64,000 nucleotides of DNA from Thermothielavioides terrestris NRRL 8126 (GCF_000226115.1 NC_016458.1:7908001-7972000), one strand, 5' to 3'. Shown: positions 34,382 to 46,593, counted from the stretch's first letter. Program-made: numbers and translations. Notes: generated from the sequence alone by a model not told the origin.

Positions 34382-35215
34382 TCATGGACTCGTCTTAAGA
34401 CCGTTGCTGGCATCGAACGAATCCTCCAGATCCGACTCGGGGATGGCAGGCGGCACACTGAACCCCCCGCTGCCATTAACCCGGCGGCGATGAGGCGAGG
34501 GAGAACTGTCACCGTTCGTCCCGCCGTCCCGAGGCGACTGGTGCGCCGACCCATTCACATTCGGGGTGGCCCCGCCGTTCCGCGTCGGCGTCTGGTGGCC
34601 GGCCGCGGCCGACCGCGAGCGCGCGGCGTACTCGCGCCGCTCTCTCTCCCGACGAGCCCTTTGCCGGCGGATATACTCCTTCAACATCGGATCCATCGAG
34701 TCCATCCTCCGGTTGTGGGCGTCGGTCAGTGTCTGCTCGTCTTGGAGGTTACCGACCCAGTACGAGCCGATGAAGACGTCCTCGTAGTCGCGGTCGTGCC
34801 TGGTTTGCAGGTCTTCCCGATCATAGTCGGGGTGCCTCCATGCGTTCAGGTCGACGTCGTGGCGGGCCAGATACTGCTCGATCTGCGAGGTGCTTCGGCG
34901 GCGGCTGGGCGTCTCGTGGCCCGCCCTCCAATAGGCCGGCAGCGGCGGAAACGGGCCCGGGCTGCGGCTCGGCGACGAGCCGGGGGATGTCGCGCCGCCG
35001 TAGTCGGGGGCGTCGGAATGGCTCTTACCCACCAAAAAGTACCAGACGCTGGCAACGGCGGCGTCGAAATACGCGTAGCAAAGCCGCGCGAGGAGGAACC
35101 AGAAGCCAAGGACTGTGGTGAAGCCAGCGAGCAGCGACAAGGGCATCGTGAAGAGCAGGATGAGCGGCAGCTGGCCAAGTCTCATCACGCGCTTTAGAAA
35201 CGTGAGCAGCGCCAT
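34382..35215 (-). CDS. Hypothetical membrane protein with two N-terminal TM segments
   Basis: Not a family I can name. Single exon, 277 aa from the ATG at 35215 (MALLTFLKRVMRLGQLPL). Two closely spaced hydrophobic segments (LILLFTMPLSLLAGFTTVLG and FWFLLARLCYAYFDAAVASV) form a hairpin near residues 15-60. A soluble, charged region follows with IEQYLARHDVDLNAWRHPDY and DRDYEDVFIGSYWVGNLQDE, then a basic coiled segment (MLKEYIRRQRARRERERREY) and a Ser/Pro/Gly-rich tail. The order-rich middle part suggests a real conserved gene; function is unknown. A reticulon-like or ER-hairpin location is only a guess from the hairpin. Confidence 0.7.
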   Translation of the reverse strand: MALLTFLKRVMRLGQLPLILLFTMPLSLLAGFTTVLGFWFLLARLCYAYFDAAVASVWYFLVGKSHSDAPDYGGATSPGSSPSRSPGPFPPLPAYWRAGHETPSRRRSTSQIEQYLARHDVDLNAWRHPDYDREDLQTRHDRDYEDVFIGSYWVGNLQDEQTLTDAHNRRMDSMDPMLKEYIRRQRARRERERREYAARSRSAAAGHQTPTRNGGATPNVNGSAHQSPRDGGTNGDSSPSPHRRRVNGSGGFSVPPAIPESDLEDSFDASNGLKTSP

Positions 35216-36497
35216 GGTGCCGGAACTTGCGTCTATGGTTTCCCGTCGGGTGAAGTGTGCTGGATGACAAGAGTGGAAGGTTATGGTCACTGCACCATTG
35301 GCGAGGACCCCAAGATGGATGGCAAAAGAAGTCCGGAAGGAAGAACGAGCCGGTTGGTAAAATATGGCCCTCTGGTTGCAAACAGCGGCAGTATAAATGA
35401 CAGAGGAAGCTTGTGGCAGAAGCTCGAAACCGGAAGCCCGCGAAGCATTCATGCGCACAGGAGCTTGCCATCAGGCATATCGTGAGAGGAAGGCTTAGAC
35501 TTACCTCGGATAACTCGCCCACCTTCCATAGGGAGAGGCTCACGTTCCTTCTTACCTGGTACCTATACTGGCCAAGAAGCCGCATGTGAAGACGTCACCT
35601 ACCTCTAAAGGATTAAAATCGGGGAGGTTAAGACAGCAAGGCAGTCCCCTCTCCCATACACTAAGGTGAGGGAGAACTACCGGTATCTATGGTTGTATAA
35701 AAGAAGGAGCTACCGGTATAAATTGTCATCAGGTGCGTTGTTCGATGGCAAGGCGGCAGCTGCAGAATCGTTGCAGACGGCAGCTGTGTCTTGCCGTCTC
35801 CGTCTCCGTCCCGGCTGCCCCACAGTCCCGGCCCGGCCCGACTCCGAGCGCGAGGCCGGTCCCAAGATCCCTGCGAGAATGAAATTCGTTCAGCGACCTG
35901 CTGGAACCTCTCAGCGCCCAGGGAGAGGCCCAGCTGCTAAAGAAGGGGCACGCCGGATCAGAGACCAGGTGATTTCAGTGGGGCCGGCCTCAAGTGAAGT
36001 TCAGGTAGGAATGGGGAAGTTCCTCGCGCCTTCCGGAGGAGCGATCGAACGAGCTCTCAGGCTAGGAGACAGCAATCAGGTCTTCTGTGTGGTTGTGGCT
36101 GCTAACCCTCTCTCCAAGAAAGCTCTTATTGCTCTACGATCCTAGAGAGTTAATACGATTCTAAGAAATGATAAGAGGATAAGCCGTGATTTAAGGGTTC
36201 TCGGCACTTACACGTCTGTCCAGCGGTATGTGAAACCTCGCGAGAACGGTACACCGGAGCGTCCCGTGTGGGGCGCGCGAGGAGGGCAGATCGATGCCAT
36301 TACAAGCAAGGCTTCGCGGGGTAGGTGGGTTCCGGGCCCGGCCACCTCAACAGCTTAAATTACTCTGGTAGGAATACCTTGGGTATTTGAACCCGAACAA
36401 CCATGGCTCTGGGACACACCTGAATGTCAACTTCCACGACGGTTGCCCCACGTCATCGCCTTCGCCCGGCCACGGGGAGACCCTAAAGCTTACGAGC
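35216..36497. other. Intergenic, unexplained sequence with TATA-like element
   Basis: No recognisable gene. Paired ACTACCGGTAT/GCTACCGGTAT words at about 35677-35720 flank a TATA-like TGTATAAAAG. A 159-codon open frame spans 35666-36145 but shows no similarity. Confidence 0.45.
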
Positions 36498-37757
36498 ATG
36501 TGTCGCCAACCAGCTTCAGCTCCTCCCGAACGCGGTGAGCATGGGCGAGACGACTTCCCGTGGCGCCTTGGCGCGTGCGACGCCCACTGCCACCCGACCG
36601 ACACCATGTCCTCGGTCGCGAGCATAAGCGGCATGCGGGCGCGTGCTCTGGCAATCATGGCGACGCGCTCGCAGGATCAGGACCTCGTGGCGTCGGTTGC
36701 AAAGCAGCACATGACCCTGGATCGCGCCATATTAGGTGAAGCGTCCGCAGCGCAGCACGCGTCAGGCAGAGTCGTGCCAGCATTCGGATGGCACCCGTGG
36801 TTTTCGTACCAGCTCTATGACGACATGGATCACGGGGGTGGCGCGAGCAGCGGCAGCACATATGACCCTGCAGAGCCGAAAGCCGAGCAGAAAGCGAAGC
36901 ACTACAGCGCCGTGCTGTCTCCAGCGCCCGACGACGGGTTCATGGCCGCCCTGCCGGATCCGATACCGCTGAGCCGCTTCATCGCCGACACCCGGCGGCG
37001 GGTTCTCGAGGCCGGGACGGCGCTGATCGGCGAGATCGGTTTGGATAAAGCGTTCCGCTTGCCGTGGCCGTGGAACGAGGCGGCGCAGTCGGGCCGCGAC
37101 GAAACGCTCACGCCAGGCGGGCGAGAGGGCCGCATGCTGAGCCCGCACCACGTAAAGATGGCGCACCAGGTGCAGGTGCTCAAGGCCCAGCTGCGGCTGG
37201 CCGGCGAGCTGGGCGTCGCGGTCAGTGTCCACGGCGTGCAGGCGCACGGCGTGCTCTTCGACGCGCTGGCGTCGCTCTGGAAGGGGCACGAGAGGGAAGT
37301 GGTGTCGCGCCGGAAACAGAAGCTGGTGGCCCAGGGGGCCGAGGACTTCTCCTCGTCGAGCGAGGACGAGGGCGAGGGCGAGGACGACGCGCCGAGGATA
37401 GCGGGGAAGCGCTACAAGCCCAAGCCGTTCCCTCCCCGGGTGTGCCTGCACTCGTTTAGCGGCTCGGCGCAGACGCTGAGCCAGTACCTTAACCCGGCGA
37501 TCCCCGTGCGGGTCTTCTTCTCCTTCTCGACCGTGATCAACTTCTCGACGGCCGGGGGCGAGGGCAAGGTCTACGAGGTGATGCGAACCTGCCCCGACGA
37601 CCGGCTGCTGGTCGAGACCGACTTGCATTGCGCCGGCGAGGACATGGACCGCGCGCTGGAGGATGTGTACCGCAGGGCCTGCGAGATCAAAGGCTGGTCC
37701 CTGGAGGAGGGTATGGAGCGAATACGGAAGAACTACGAGGAGTTCATCTTTGGTTGA
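36498..37757 (+). CDS. TatD-family metal-dependent hydrolase (Cut9-interacting Scn1-like)
   Basis: Single exon, 419 aa from the first in-frame ATG (MCRQPASAPPERG). TIM-barrel metallo-hydrolase of the TatD/amidohydrolase type. The metal-binding HxH is in DAHCHPTDT (about residue 28-34). Further motifs: VPAFGWHPWFSYQ, LIGEIGLDKAF (Glu ligand), VAVSVHGVQAHG (His), VCLHSFSGSAQT (His) and LLVETDLHCAGED (Asp ligand). The final helix RIRKNYEEFIFG is family-typical. Fungal members are often annotated as Cut9-interacting protein Scn1; TatD relatives are 3'-5' DNA exonucleases, but substrate cannot be read from the sequence. An acidic Ser/Glu insert (EDFSSSSEDEGEGEDD) sits before the fourth motif. Confidence 0.85.
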   Translation: MCRQPASAPPERGEHGRDDFPWRLGACDAHCHPTDTMSSVASISGMRARALAIMATRSQDQDLVASVAKQHMTLDRAILGEASAAQHASGRVVPAFGWHPWFSYQLYDDMDHGGGASSGSTYDPAEPKAEQKAKHYSAVLSPAPDDGFMAALPDPIPLSRFIADTRRRVLEAGTALIGEIGLDKAFRLPWPWNEAAQSGRDETLTPGGREGRMLSPHHVKMAHQVQVLKAQLRLAGELGVAVSVHGVQAHGVLFDALASLWKGHEREVVSRRKQKLVAQGAEDFSSSSEDEGEGEDDAPRIAGKRYKPKPFPPRVCLHSFSGSAQTLSQYLNPAIPVRVFFSFSTVINFSTAGGEGKVYEVMRTCPDDRLLVETDLHCAGEDMDRALEDVYRRACEIKGWSLEEGMERIRKNYEEFIFG

Positions 37758-39191
37758 GTTTTCCTGTCACAACGCAGCGGGCGCGAGACGCTATCGCCAT
37801 GATGATGTGCATAGCACACCATCTCCAAAGTTTGCGTACGGGGGATCTCTCTGGCTGCCTCATCGTTTCCATTTCCATTGCTCCTCTGTTGGACGGTACA
37901 GTGTAAATACGTAGTGGCGGTTTCACAGTGCTCGGAGGTAAAGTTACCGCCGGCATCTGGGTTTCGCGTTCACCGCACGAATCCATTCTCCGTCGTGATG
38001 ACAGCGATTCACGCAGTTCAAAAACATACGTAGCCCTGCCAAAGGTTATCTTGACACTTGAGCCCACGTGTGCTCTCATCTACTCCGGACTGTACACTAA
38101 AACCTGCCTCCTGGAGAAAGTCATTTTGGATCATTTCGAGGTTGAGACACAGTCGGGCAATGGATCGGCGCAGAACTTGATGACTAAGCTAACGTTAAAC
38201 CCCGGATCCGGCCAAAGCGGAGCCCAGCACCGGTAGGTAAAGTAGTTAACTGGTTAACCGCTCCGAGGACGCTCCGAGGACGGGCAGCGGGGCCGGTTTG
38301 AGTCGTGAGCGCGACATGGGATTGAATTTCTAACACGAGAGCAACCAAGTTGGGATGAAATGCAAGCCATTGCCAGCTGCAATTCCTGCACGAGACTTTC
38401 GAGCTGCTAATGCAAAAGCAGCGGGCGCATTTCAATTGCTACCTACCTACACAGTTTTGCTACACAGGGCTCCTGGCACCTCAAGGCTCCAAGACTCGCA
38501 GGTTGGCCACTGAGAGTTGTGATCCAAACTCCAAAACGCACTGTGGACGCAGTGGCGCTCGTTCCTGAGTGGGTGCGAGTTCATTCAGTTACACTAACCT
38601 AGCGGCGGGCACCCACCTTCCCTGTCTGTCCTCGCCGCAAGCTGAGGGTTCCCCTCAATTCCATTGCTCAATTCGGCCTGGAAGGTCAAGGGGGGTGTTC
38701 TCTTAGGTATCCCCGCCTCAGCCCGTCCGCTGCGCTTTGCCTTTCCCATTGTTCCCCCAACTCATTCCCGACATTTTCTAATGCCCTCGCTATTTCCAGC
38801 CCAGCCCAGCCCAGCCCAGCCCAGCCGCTTGTGTCGCCTTGCGCGGGCATATCAAACGCGCGCAACATCTGCGGTTTATTCCCGGGGGGGAAGCGGGCTC
38901 TCTAACTAGTCTGTCTCGCATCTCGCCCGGCTTTCGCCCGGGCAGCTGAACGTTATTCCCAGCGCTCCGCTCCGGCCCGCGCAGGCTTGCCTGCCGCTGC
39001 GCCTGCCGCGATTCGGGCCCCGGAGGAGCCAGAGCCGGCGCCGGCGCCAGCGCCAGCGTTGTCGTCAGCAAGCGCCAGAACCCGCCCCCAAGCCAGCCCA
39101 GCGGACCCGGGAGATCAGCTTGTGATTTGAGCCAAACTCTACGCTCACAGGTCCGTCTTGGCGGCGTCGCATCCGTTGTGCAATTGTGCGA
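37758..39191. other. Intergenic upstream of the Zn2Cys6 gene
   Basis: No gene recognised in 1.4 kb. It includes a (CCCAG)n tandem repeat at about 38797-38826 and a GC-rich leader with GCCGGCGCCG-type words near 39020-39060. Confidence 0.55.
38797..38826 (+). repeat. (CCCAG)n pentanucleotide microsatellite
   Basis: About five to six uninterrupted copies of CCCAG in the promoter region of the Zn2Cys6 gene. Confidence 0.85.
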
Positions 39192-41940
39192 ATGGACCGG
39201 CCCGCGGTAACACTGCCTGCGCTGGGCCGGCCGCCCATCCACTCGGTCTCAACAACCCCGATGCCGAATTCGGCCGCCGCGTCCACCATCTACGTGTCAC
39301 CGCCTTCATTGCCCCCGCCGCAACATCATGAGCTGCGACAGCCCCAGTCTCTTCCGCAATCCGATGGGGGCGGTCCCCCACTTCGTCGTGGAGTAAGGAG
39401 GACCCCGCGTGCAGAAACCAAGCCCGCCAAGGAGGAGCTCCCGGCATTATGGGGCGCTGCGAACCAGGGCGAGCACGCCAGGGCTGCCGCCGGCAGCGGA
39501 GTCGGCCATGGGCCCAACGCCGGGCTTGGCGCCTCGCCCAGCGACCGAGACAGCAGCGCAACGTCTCCGGCCACCACGGGGGAGCCCCCGAAAAAGAAGC
39601 AGAAGCGGAACAAGCCGACGCTGTCTTGTTTTGAATGCGTTGAGAGGAAAACAAAGGTGTGCAATCATTCTGTCTTTGCTCGTCGGGTCGTCAAATGTGT
39701 GTTTCTTTTGAGGCTCCTCCGGGTCGGGAAACGACGGGCTGCCTTTTCCTTGTGGGGTGACTTACACACGCCGCACATCGCCTTACACAACACATTACCC
39801 GCTTGTTCCCGACTTGGTACATTCCCGTCTCAGTCTCTTGTGCATATATCTTGGATCTCAGTGGCTGGCGGCGTGCATCCACATGCTGACATGGTGTGCA
39901 TTGCAGTGTGACCGAGGCAGACCCCATTGCCTAGCTTGTATGCCCTGCACACACCCTTTGGCTGCCTACAGTGCGTTTACTAAACATCCAATACAGGCAT
40001 CAAGCGCCAGACGGACTGCAAATATGCCCTTGTTGCCAATCTACTTGAGTAAGCAAGCACACCCGGCACCTGGAAGGCTGGATGGAATATAGGTGGCTCA
40101 CATGTACTGTACACAGAGAAACGACCCGGAGCGCGACAAACGGCCGCCGGATGACAAGGCCGCCCAAGAGGCGGGCTGAGAGCATGCGACATACCATGCC
40201 AAACGCGGCTGACCGCGGTTTCGATGTCGGACGTCTCAAAACCTTGGGCTCGGTCGCCACGTCCACCGGCCTTCTGTCCAATGTCCCGTACTCTGCACCG
40301 GGGTCGTCCAACGTCTTCGGCATCGGTTCGGAGCATCCGTTTGCCAACTACTGGACCTGCGAGGGCGGCCTCCCCGAGGTGATCTCTGTCCTCCCTGACA
40401 AGCTGCAGGCCGACATCTTGATGCACCGCTACTTCGAGTGCGTCGATCCGGTGTATCCCATGCTTCACCGGCAGACATTCTACGCCGACTACGAGCACTT
40501 CTGGGCTTTGTCCCGGGCCGAGAAAGACCGGTCGGATGCCGCGTTTGTCGCGCTGATCTTTGTGATGCTGGCGCTGGGAACTCAGTTCGTGACGTCGACA
40601 TCCCCGAGGGAGAGGAAGCAGACGGCCGAGTTCTACGCATCGGCAAGCAACCAAGCGCTGCGCATGTGCTCGTACTTGAGCACCGCTTCCATCAAGACCA
40701 TTCAAGCAATGGTTCTCATTACCTACTTCTTGATCAACGACAACCATGCCTCGGACGGATGGGCCTTCGCCGGCATCCTCATGCGCCAGGCATACGCCAT
40801 GGGGCTACACCGAGACCCAAACATTGGTGTGTGGTCCTAGCCCCCCGGAAACCGCGCTGACCAGCGCTAACCAGCCCCCCAGTGGTCCCCGACGCGCCGC
40901 CGTTCGAGAAGCAGCAGCGCCGCAAAGTCTGGCAAGCCGTGCTCCTCCAGGACACGTTCCTCACCGTCCTCCTATCCCTCCCGCCGAGCGCCACGCACAC
41001 CGATGTCAGCGTCGACGACCTCGTCGCGGATGACTCGTCCATCGCGTCCGACGACCCCACCGACACGGCCTACATCCGCGGCTCCTGGACGCTGGCCAAC
41101 CTGGTGCAGGAGACCATCTGCAGCCCGCGCTCGCTCGACGTGCCCATCTGCACGACCGCGCGGCACAAGTCCAAGCTGATCGCCGACTTCCGGGCCGTGT
41201 ACCGCTCGTTCCCGGACGTGTTCCGCTCCTGGGACCCGGACGCGCTGGCGCAGCTGGCGCAGACCAACAAGCGCGTGGTCCGCCAGACGCTGTTCCTGAC
41301 CAGCAACTACTTCCACAACCTGATGCTCGTGCACGCCTCGGAGAGCCGCGACGTGCCCGTCAACGTGCGCGGCACCCTCGAGGCCGCCCACGACGCCATC
41401 ACCGCCTTCTTCGTCCTCTTCGCCCTCTTCGAGGCCGAGGCCCGCGTCTGGTGGGTCTTCAACCACCGCGCCTTCCTCGAGGCCCTCTGCATCGGCAACG
41501 TCCTGCGCGAGGCCGCCCGCGAGCCCGGCGGCGAGGAGGCCATGGCCAAGGACCCGCTGTTTGTCCGGGCCAGGGGGGATATTCGTACGTCTTCTTTTTC
41601 TTTTTCTTTTCTTTTTCCTTTTTTTTTTCCTTTTTTTTTCTTTTTTTTTTTTTTTCTTTCTTTTTGTTTCCTTTTTTTCCCCCTCCTTGCCCTTGCCCTT
41701 ACTCTTGCCCTTGCCCTTCCCCGTATCCCACTCACCGCCTACCTGTCTTCTCTCTCTCTCGGCTGGGCTGGTTTTGGGTTTTGGTTCTGTTCTCTCTGCT
41801 AACGTGGACGATGCAAAATAAAACTCTCAAAATATAATCCAGACCGCATGATGCAGATTATGCAGATCATGAGCGAGGGCGAGCAGGCGTCGGAGACGGC
41901 GAGGACCCGCGTGCAGGTGTTGAGAGAGTTCTTGGTCTGA
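39192..41940 (+). CDS. Zn(II)2Cys6 fungal transcription factor
   Basis: Model: join(39192..39656, 39907..39937, 39997..40048, 40117..40826, 40883..41584, 41843..41940), 685 aa, sum divisible by three. The binuclear zinc cluster is assembled from three exons: CFECVERKTK, CDRGRPHCLAC, IKRQTDC, giving C-x2-C-x6-C-x6-C-x2-C-x6-C at about residues 146-172, preceded by a basic KKKQKRNKP. The fungal_trans middle homology region follows: RYFECVDPVYPMLHRQTFYA, AFVALIFVMLALGTQFV, QAMVLITYFLINDNHASDGW, QAYAMGLHRDPN, EKQQRRKVWQAVLLQDTF. It should be a nuclear DNA-binding regulator; the target pathway cannot be inferred. Two introns are long for this genome: 250 bp, splitting the zinc cluster, and 258 bp with an extreme T-rich tract. 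Confidence 0.9.
41589..41680 (+). repeat. T-rich pyrimidine tract in intron 5 of the Zn2Cys6 gene
   Basis: About 90 bases composed almost only of T with scattered C (and one G), directly after the donor. It is followed by CCCTTGCCCTT-type repeats. Antisense reads as a Lys/Glu-rich false ORF. Confidence 0.9.
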
Positions 41941-42654
41941 TTTTTGGTGTGGTGGCTGCCGAGTTGGGGGGGTGTCCTGTCGGGCGGGATGTTGTTGGGT
42001 TGGATATGATGGTCGAACTGGTCTTTCTCCGTGTGTGGGCGCGCAACGGACCATACCGTACGTACGCTTGGCATCGGGTTTGCCTTTTTTTACTTTTTAA
42101 TGGTATTCTTTTAATCGGTGGCTTTAGGAGGCGGAGTATTGCTGGGTGCTTCTGTTTAACCTTTTAATGTGTGTGTTGGTTGTGTATGTTCGGAGGTCGC
42201 GATGCAGCGGATAGCTGCGGGAAACAGGAATTCAGAACTACCTATGTGTCGTATCTGGATATAAGAGATAACAACGGTCAAGTCTCAGCGCCGACACAGC
42301 GGGCTTGCTTCGCCCATATGAACGAGTACAATCCCGCAAAGACGGGCTGCTCAAAGGCGGGTTGGCTGTCCTTGTCCCTGTTTAAGGTCACTTCAGCTAC
42401 TGCAGGCGGTTACTTTGGAACAAGGCATTGGAACTCGGCAGCCACGAGGATTGATAGACCTAGAGGGCAAAGATGAGCCGCCCAAAACCCAAAATCAAGT
42501 CTCTTTGCTTGCTATTTTGAACGCCTCCAAAATAGAGCACTATCGTCATACACATAGAGTGCGTGTCTATGATCCGTCTCAGCTAAGGTAGGTGCGGCAA
42601 GCAGGAGCACGGCTTGTTGGAAAAATGGCGAATGCGTCTTCGCAGATCGGCTGC
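41941..42654. other. Convergent intergenic region before NCL1
   Basis: No gene recognised. Confidence 0.55.
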
Positions 42655-45509
42655 CTAGGCCGTCGACTCCTCCCCACCGGCAGCAGCAGCAACAGCGACC
42701 TCGCCCTCTGCCTCGGCCTCAGGGGCCGGCGCTGGTGCGTCCGGTAACTCGACATCCGCAGGACCATCACCCTCTTCAGCAGCCGGGGCAGCTGCCTCTT
42801 CCTCCGCCGCCTGTCCCTCCCGCGCCGCCGCCGCCGCCGCCTCATCTTTCATCTCGGCGTCCTTCTCCTCGGCGGGCAAGCCCGCCGAGGCGTTATTATC
42901 CCTCTGGATGCCCATGTTGATCAGCGGGGTCGTGTCGTTGTAGATGCGCAGCAGCATGGCGCTGCGGTCCTCCTTGGGGAGCATGAGGTTCAGGCTCTGG
43001 AAGCTCTTCCACAGGGGCAGGGCCATGTGCTCGGAGAAGTCCTCGTCCCTGTCCTCGACGCCGGGCTCGACGCGGAGGACGCAGCAGCCGAGGGCGAGGT
43101 CGCGGACGCGCTCGCCGATCTCGTCCATGCGGCGCCAGCCGTCGCCGGCGATCTTGGGGAACATCTCGACGAGCAGCTTGCGCAGGGTCTCCTTCTTGCG
43201 CAGCACGACGACGCGCTCGGCGCCGACGTAGCCGTGCAGGATCGGCATGCCCTCGGACTGGATGCGCCAGCGGCAGACGTCGGCCGACGGCGCGTCCTGC
43301 TTGACGTACATCTTGACGCCGCCGTGCACGAACTTGACGCCGCGGCCTTCGTTGAGCACCAGGATGTCGCGCACGAGCGCCGAGGTGTAGTAGATGGCCT
43401 TGGCCGGCTCGCCGAGAGCGTTGCGCACCATGTACCGGTCGGAGGGGAAGCGGGGCGAGATCTTGTAGAACTCGGCCACGTTCTTGATGACCTCGTGGTC
43501 GGGCGGGAGGAATTTGAAGGGTTCTTCGTAGGGTCCCTCTTGCTTGCGCCTGGGCTCTGGTTGTTGTTGTTGCTGTTGTTGCTCTTCTTGTTGTTGTTCG
43601 GTGTTGTCGGCCACTGCGGCGGGCGTTGTTGCGGTCTGGGGGGTGCCGGAATTCGAGTCTGTCGGTTGGGGTGCGCCGGTCTCCACGGGGCCGTCTTCCT
43701 CGACGGCTTCGCCGTTGGCGGAGGTAGCAACAGCGTCAGCCTCCGCTTTCGGCTCGACCTCCGTATTAGCCTCGGTTGCAGTTTCGGCAGCGGCCGATTC
43801 ATCCGTGGTGGGCTCCTCGGAGAGCCTCAGCTTCTTGACGCCAGCCTCTTCCTTGCCGTCCTCTTCCAGCGGCCGCTTGCCCGCGGGGGCCTGTCCGTTG
43901 GCTCTAGCATTCTTGGCCGGCTGTTTCCTGTTCTCCTCCGGCTTTGCCTTGAACTCGGCCTTCTTGTGCAAGGCGGTGATGAAGAAGCCACCGGTGTCCT
44001 GTTGGTGGGCATAAACGCGCATGCAGCGCTCCAGGGGCAGGTCGGCGCAGTCACTGCCGGCAACCGGCGGGAACATGCTGCTGACAAGGCGGCCGGGCGC
44101 AATGCCGTCCTCGGTGGACTTGGTGTACTCCTCGACCTCGGCCCACGAGCTCCACAGCCGAGCCGACTTGTCCATGATCTGCCACTTCCTCAGGCCCGGC
44201 TTCCGCTTGAGCAGCGGGAGCTGGTCGCTGCAGTCGATGATCTCGACCTTCTCGGGCCCGCCACACCGCTCGATAGCCGCCGCGACGACGGCCTCGTTCT
44301 CCACAGGGTTCATGCTGCAGGTCGAATAGACAACGCGACCGCCGGGCTTGAGCATCTGTAGAGCGCGGACGAGGATCCTGACCTGGGTCAGGTGGAGGCC
44401 GAGGGCGTTGCCGGGGGTCCAGTCTTTCCACAGATTGATGTTCTTGCGGAGCGTGCCATCGCCGGAGCACGGCACGTCAGCCAAGATGCGGTCGAACTTG
44501 AGATAGCTGGGCTTGGACGGGTTCTCGGGGTTCGGTATCCTGAGGGGAGGGTACATGGTGGCGTCGTGGTTCGTGACGATCATGTTCGGCGACGACAAGC
44601 GCTTCAGTTGGTGGATGAGCATGTGGCTCCGCTTGTAGTCGGCGTCGTTGGCAATGAGCAAGCCGGTGGCTCTGCCGTCGTCGCCCGGGTCTGCCTCCAG
44701 CTTGGCCGCCTCGTCCTCGTGGGCATCCTCGTGGGCATCCTCGGTCCTGACGTCGTCACCAGAGAAGGTCCGGATGACCTGGCGAATGCGCGCCTCCTCG
44801 CCGCGGTGGATCATCTCCAGCAGCTGGGCGGCCTTGCTGCCGGGGGCGGCGCACAGGTCCAGCACGGTCATGCCGGGCCTGACGTCCATGAGCAGCGGCG
44901 GGATCATGCTCACGACCTCCTGCCTGCTGATGTTGCCGACGCTCGTCTCAGACACCAGGAACTTCTGGAAGGCGGCGAAGGGCGGGAACTTGCGGACGAC
45001 GTTCTTGGGCGTGGTCATGGACCAGGCGAGCGAGTCGGGATACCACGGCACGGGCTGGGGCGGCTCGACGGCGACGCCCTCGTGGGTGATGCGGGTGATC
45101 TCGGGGATGTATCTCGTCTGGAGCAGGCGCTTGACGGCGAGGGCGTGGCCCTTGGATCCGCAGAAGCGGAAGCTGTTGGGCAGGTCGCGCCTCAGGGCGG
45201 CCCAGAAGTCGGCCTTCTCGTCCTCGGGCAGGCCCAGCACGGTGTTGTAGTACTGCTCGAGCCTGCTGTTCTCCTTGCGCACCTCCGGGAAGGTCTGGTA
45301 GGGGCGGTGGCCGCCGCGGCTGTCCCGGTCGCGGTCACGGCCTCCGCGCCCGCCGCGCCCGCCGCCTCGATGTCCCTGCAGCGCATTGTCAGCATTTCCG
45401 GGGAGCGCAGTGTTGGGGTTTGCAATGCACATCCATCAAGATCGAGGGGAAGGCAGATGGTAAATTTTCCTGCTTTTCTGGGCTGACGTACCGATTTCCC
45501 ACGGCCCAT
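42655..45509 (-). CDS. ncl1: tRNA (cytosine-5)-methyltransferase NCL1/TRM4 (NSUN2-like)
   Basis: S-adenosylmethionine-dependent nuclear enzyme making m5C at several tRNA positions. Model: complement(42655..45375, 45492..45509), 912 aa; the 18-bp first exon gives MGRGKS joined to GHRGGGRGGRGG. Motifs: SAM-binding VLDLCAAPGSKAAQLLEM (about residue 181), DRILADVPCSGDGTLRKN (about 308, one catalytic-loop Cys) and VVYSTCSMNPVENEAVV (about 361, catalytic Cys), both cysteines present. The N-terminal RGG/RDRD stretch is typical. The C-terminal third (after about 560) is family-specific, with a low-complexity Glu/Ala/Gln linker and an acidic Ala-rich tail; at 912 aa it is longer than the yeast enzyme because of these inserts. 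The 116-bp intron at 45376-45491 follows the first exon. Confidence 0.93.
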
Positions 45510-46593
45510 ACTTGCGAACGTGAAAAACAAAGCTATAGGAGACGAGCCGCTGGTGCCAACAGTCGCGATGCGCTCCAATCGCATCGAATTGGCGGCGGCC
45601 AGTGGAGGAAAGAAAAGGGAAGGGAAAAAAAGCTAAAACCGGCCTCTCAGTTGCAGGCAGAGAGCCAGCGAATGTGGGGGTGGGGGAGCTAGGTAACTTG
45701 CAGTGATGCGAGGAACGTTATCTTATCACTGAGCGTAGCCTCAGCCACCATTACAGCACCTTCACTGAGTATTCAGGGAGGCGGACAGATCACTGTGCTC
45801 ACTAAGGAGATATCCAAGCCTAAAATTCGAACTGCCTGGAGACTCTTTTGTTCGACGAGTAACAAGTTTTTGTTCAAATGCCTAATCATCCCTCGCCGAT
45901 GAAGTTGCTCCTCCACTGCTCGTTACCAATCTTCCGCGTTAGCAAATTTCCCACGTACATTACAGGCATTTGCAATGCGCCCACCCGCCGTCTCATTCTT
46001 CTCAACCCAGGCCATTTGTTCATCGGGCGATGATTGAACATTTCTTGCCTGTGCTCTCTGTTGTTGCGCTCCATGGTCGGGGAATGGGGGAACAGGTTGA
46101 AGACGGGGGGCGAAACACCTCTACCAGGGCCCGTGTTAGTGTAAACCTAAGGTAGGTAGCAACACATGTATTGTCATCGGGAACGGTGACCAAAGACTTC
46201 ACAAGCTCACCAGCGTGGCCTCTCAGTCCTGTACGGCTTCTCCGCCCTTACTCGATACAAGTATCTTACAGTTACAACGACAGAGCCGCACATGCCCCCG
46301 ATACACATAGGACATCTGCCAGCCATAGTGCCGTTGCCAGGCATTCTCCAGGTTTCTCGACTATCCTGGGGTACGAGCTAGCCAGGAACCAGATGGTGCT
46401 CGCCCGTAGCAGCTTCGTGGCCCCTCAGACGAGCAGGAGGAGGATGACTGGCCATACCCGAGCCACGGGCGACCGAGGCGGCGCATGGAAATACCCAACG
46501 CGGTGTGCCGGAACGGGCGTGAGTGGCCCAATGGTCTCCCGGATGTCACACTACTTGAAGAGCGCGATTGCGATCCGAACGCATAGTTCTCGC
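45510..46593. other. Intergenic, NCL1 promoter side and MTG2 3' flank
   Basis: No recognisable gene in about 1.1 kb. Confidence 0.55.

Noticed and set aside
43027..44361. 444-codon plus-strand open frame
   Set aside because: Antisense of NCL1; Leu/Gly/Val-rich with no domain features.
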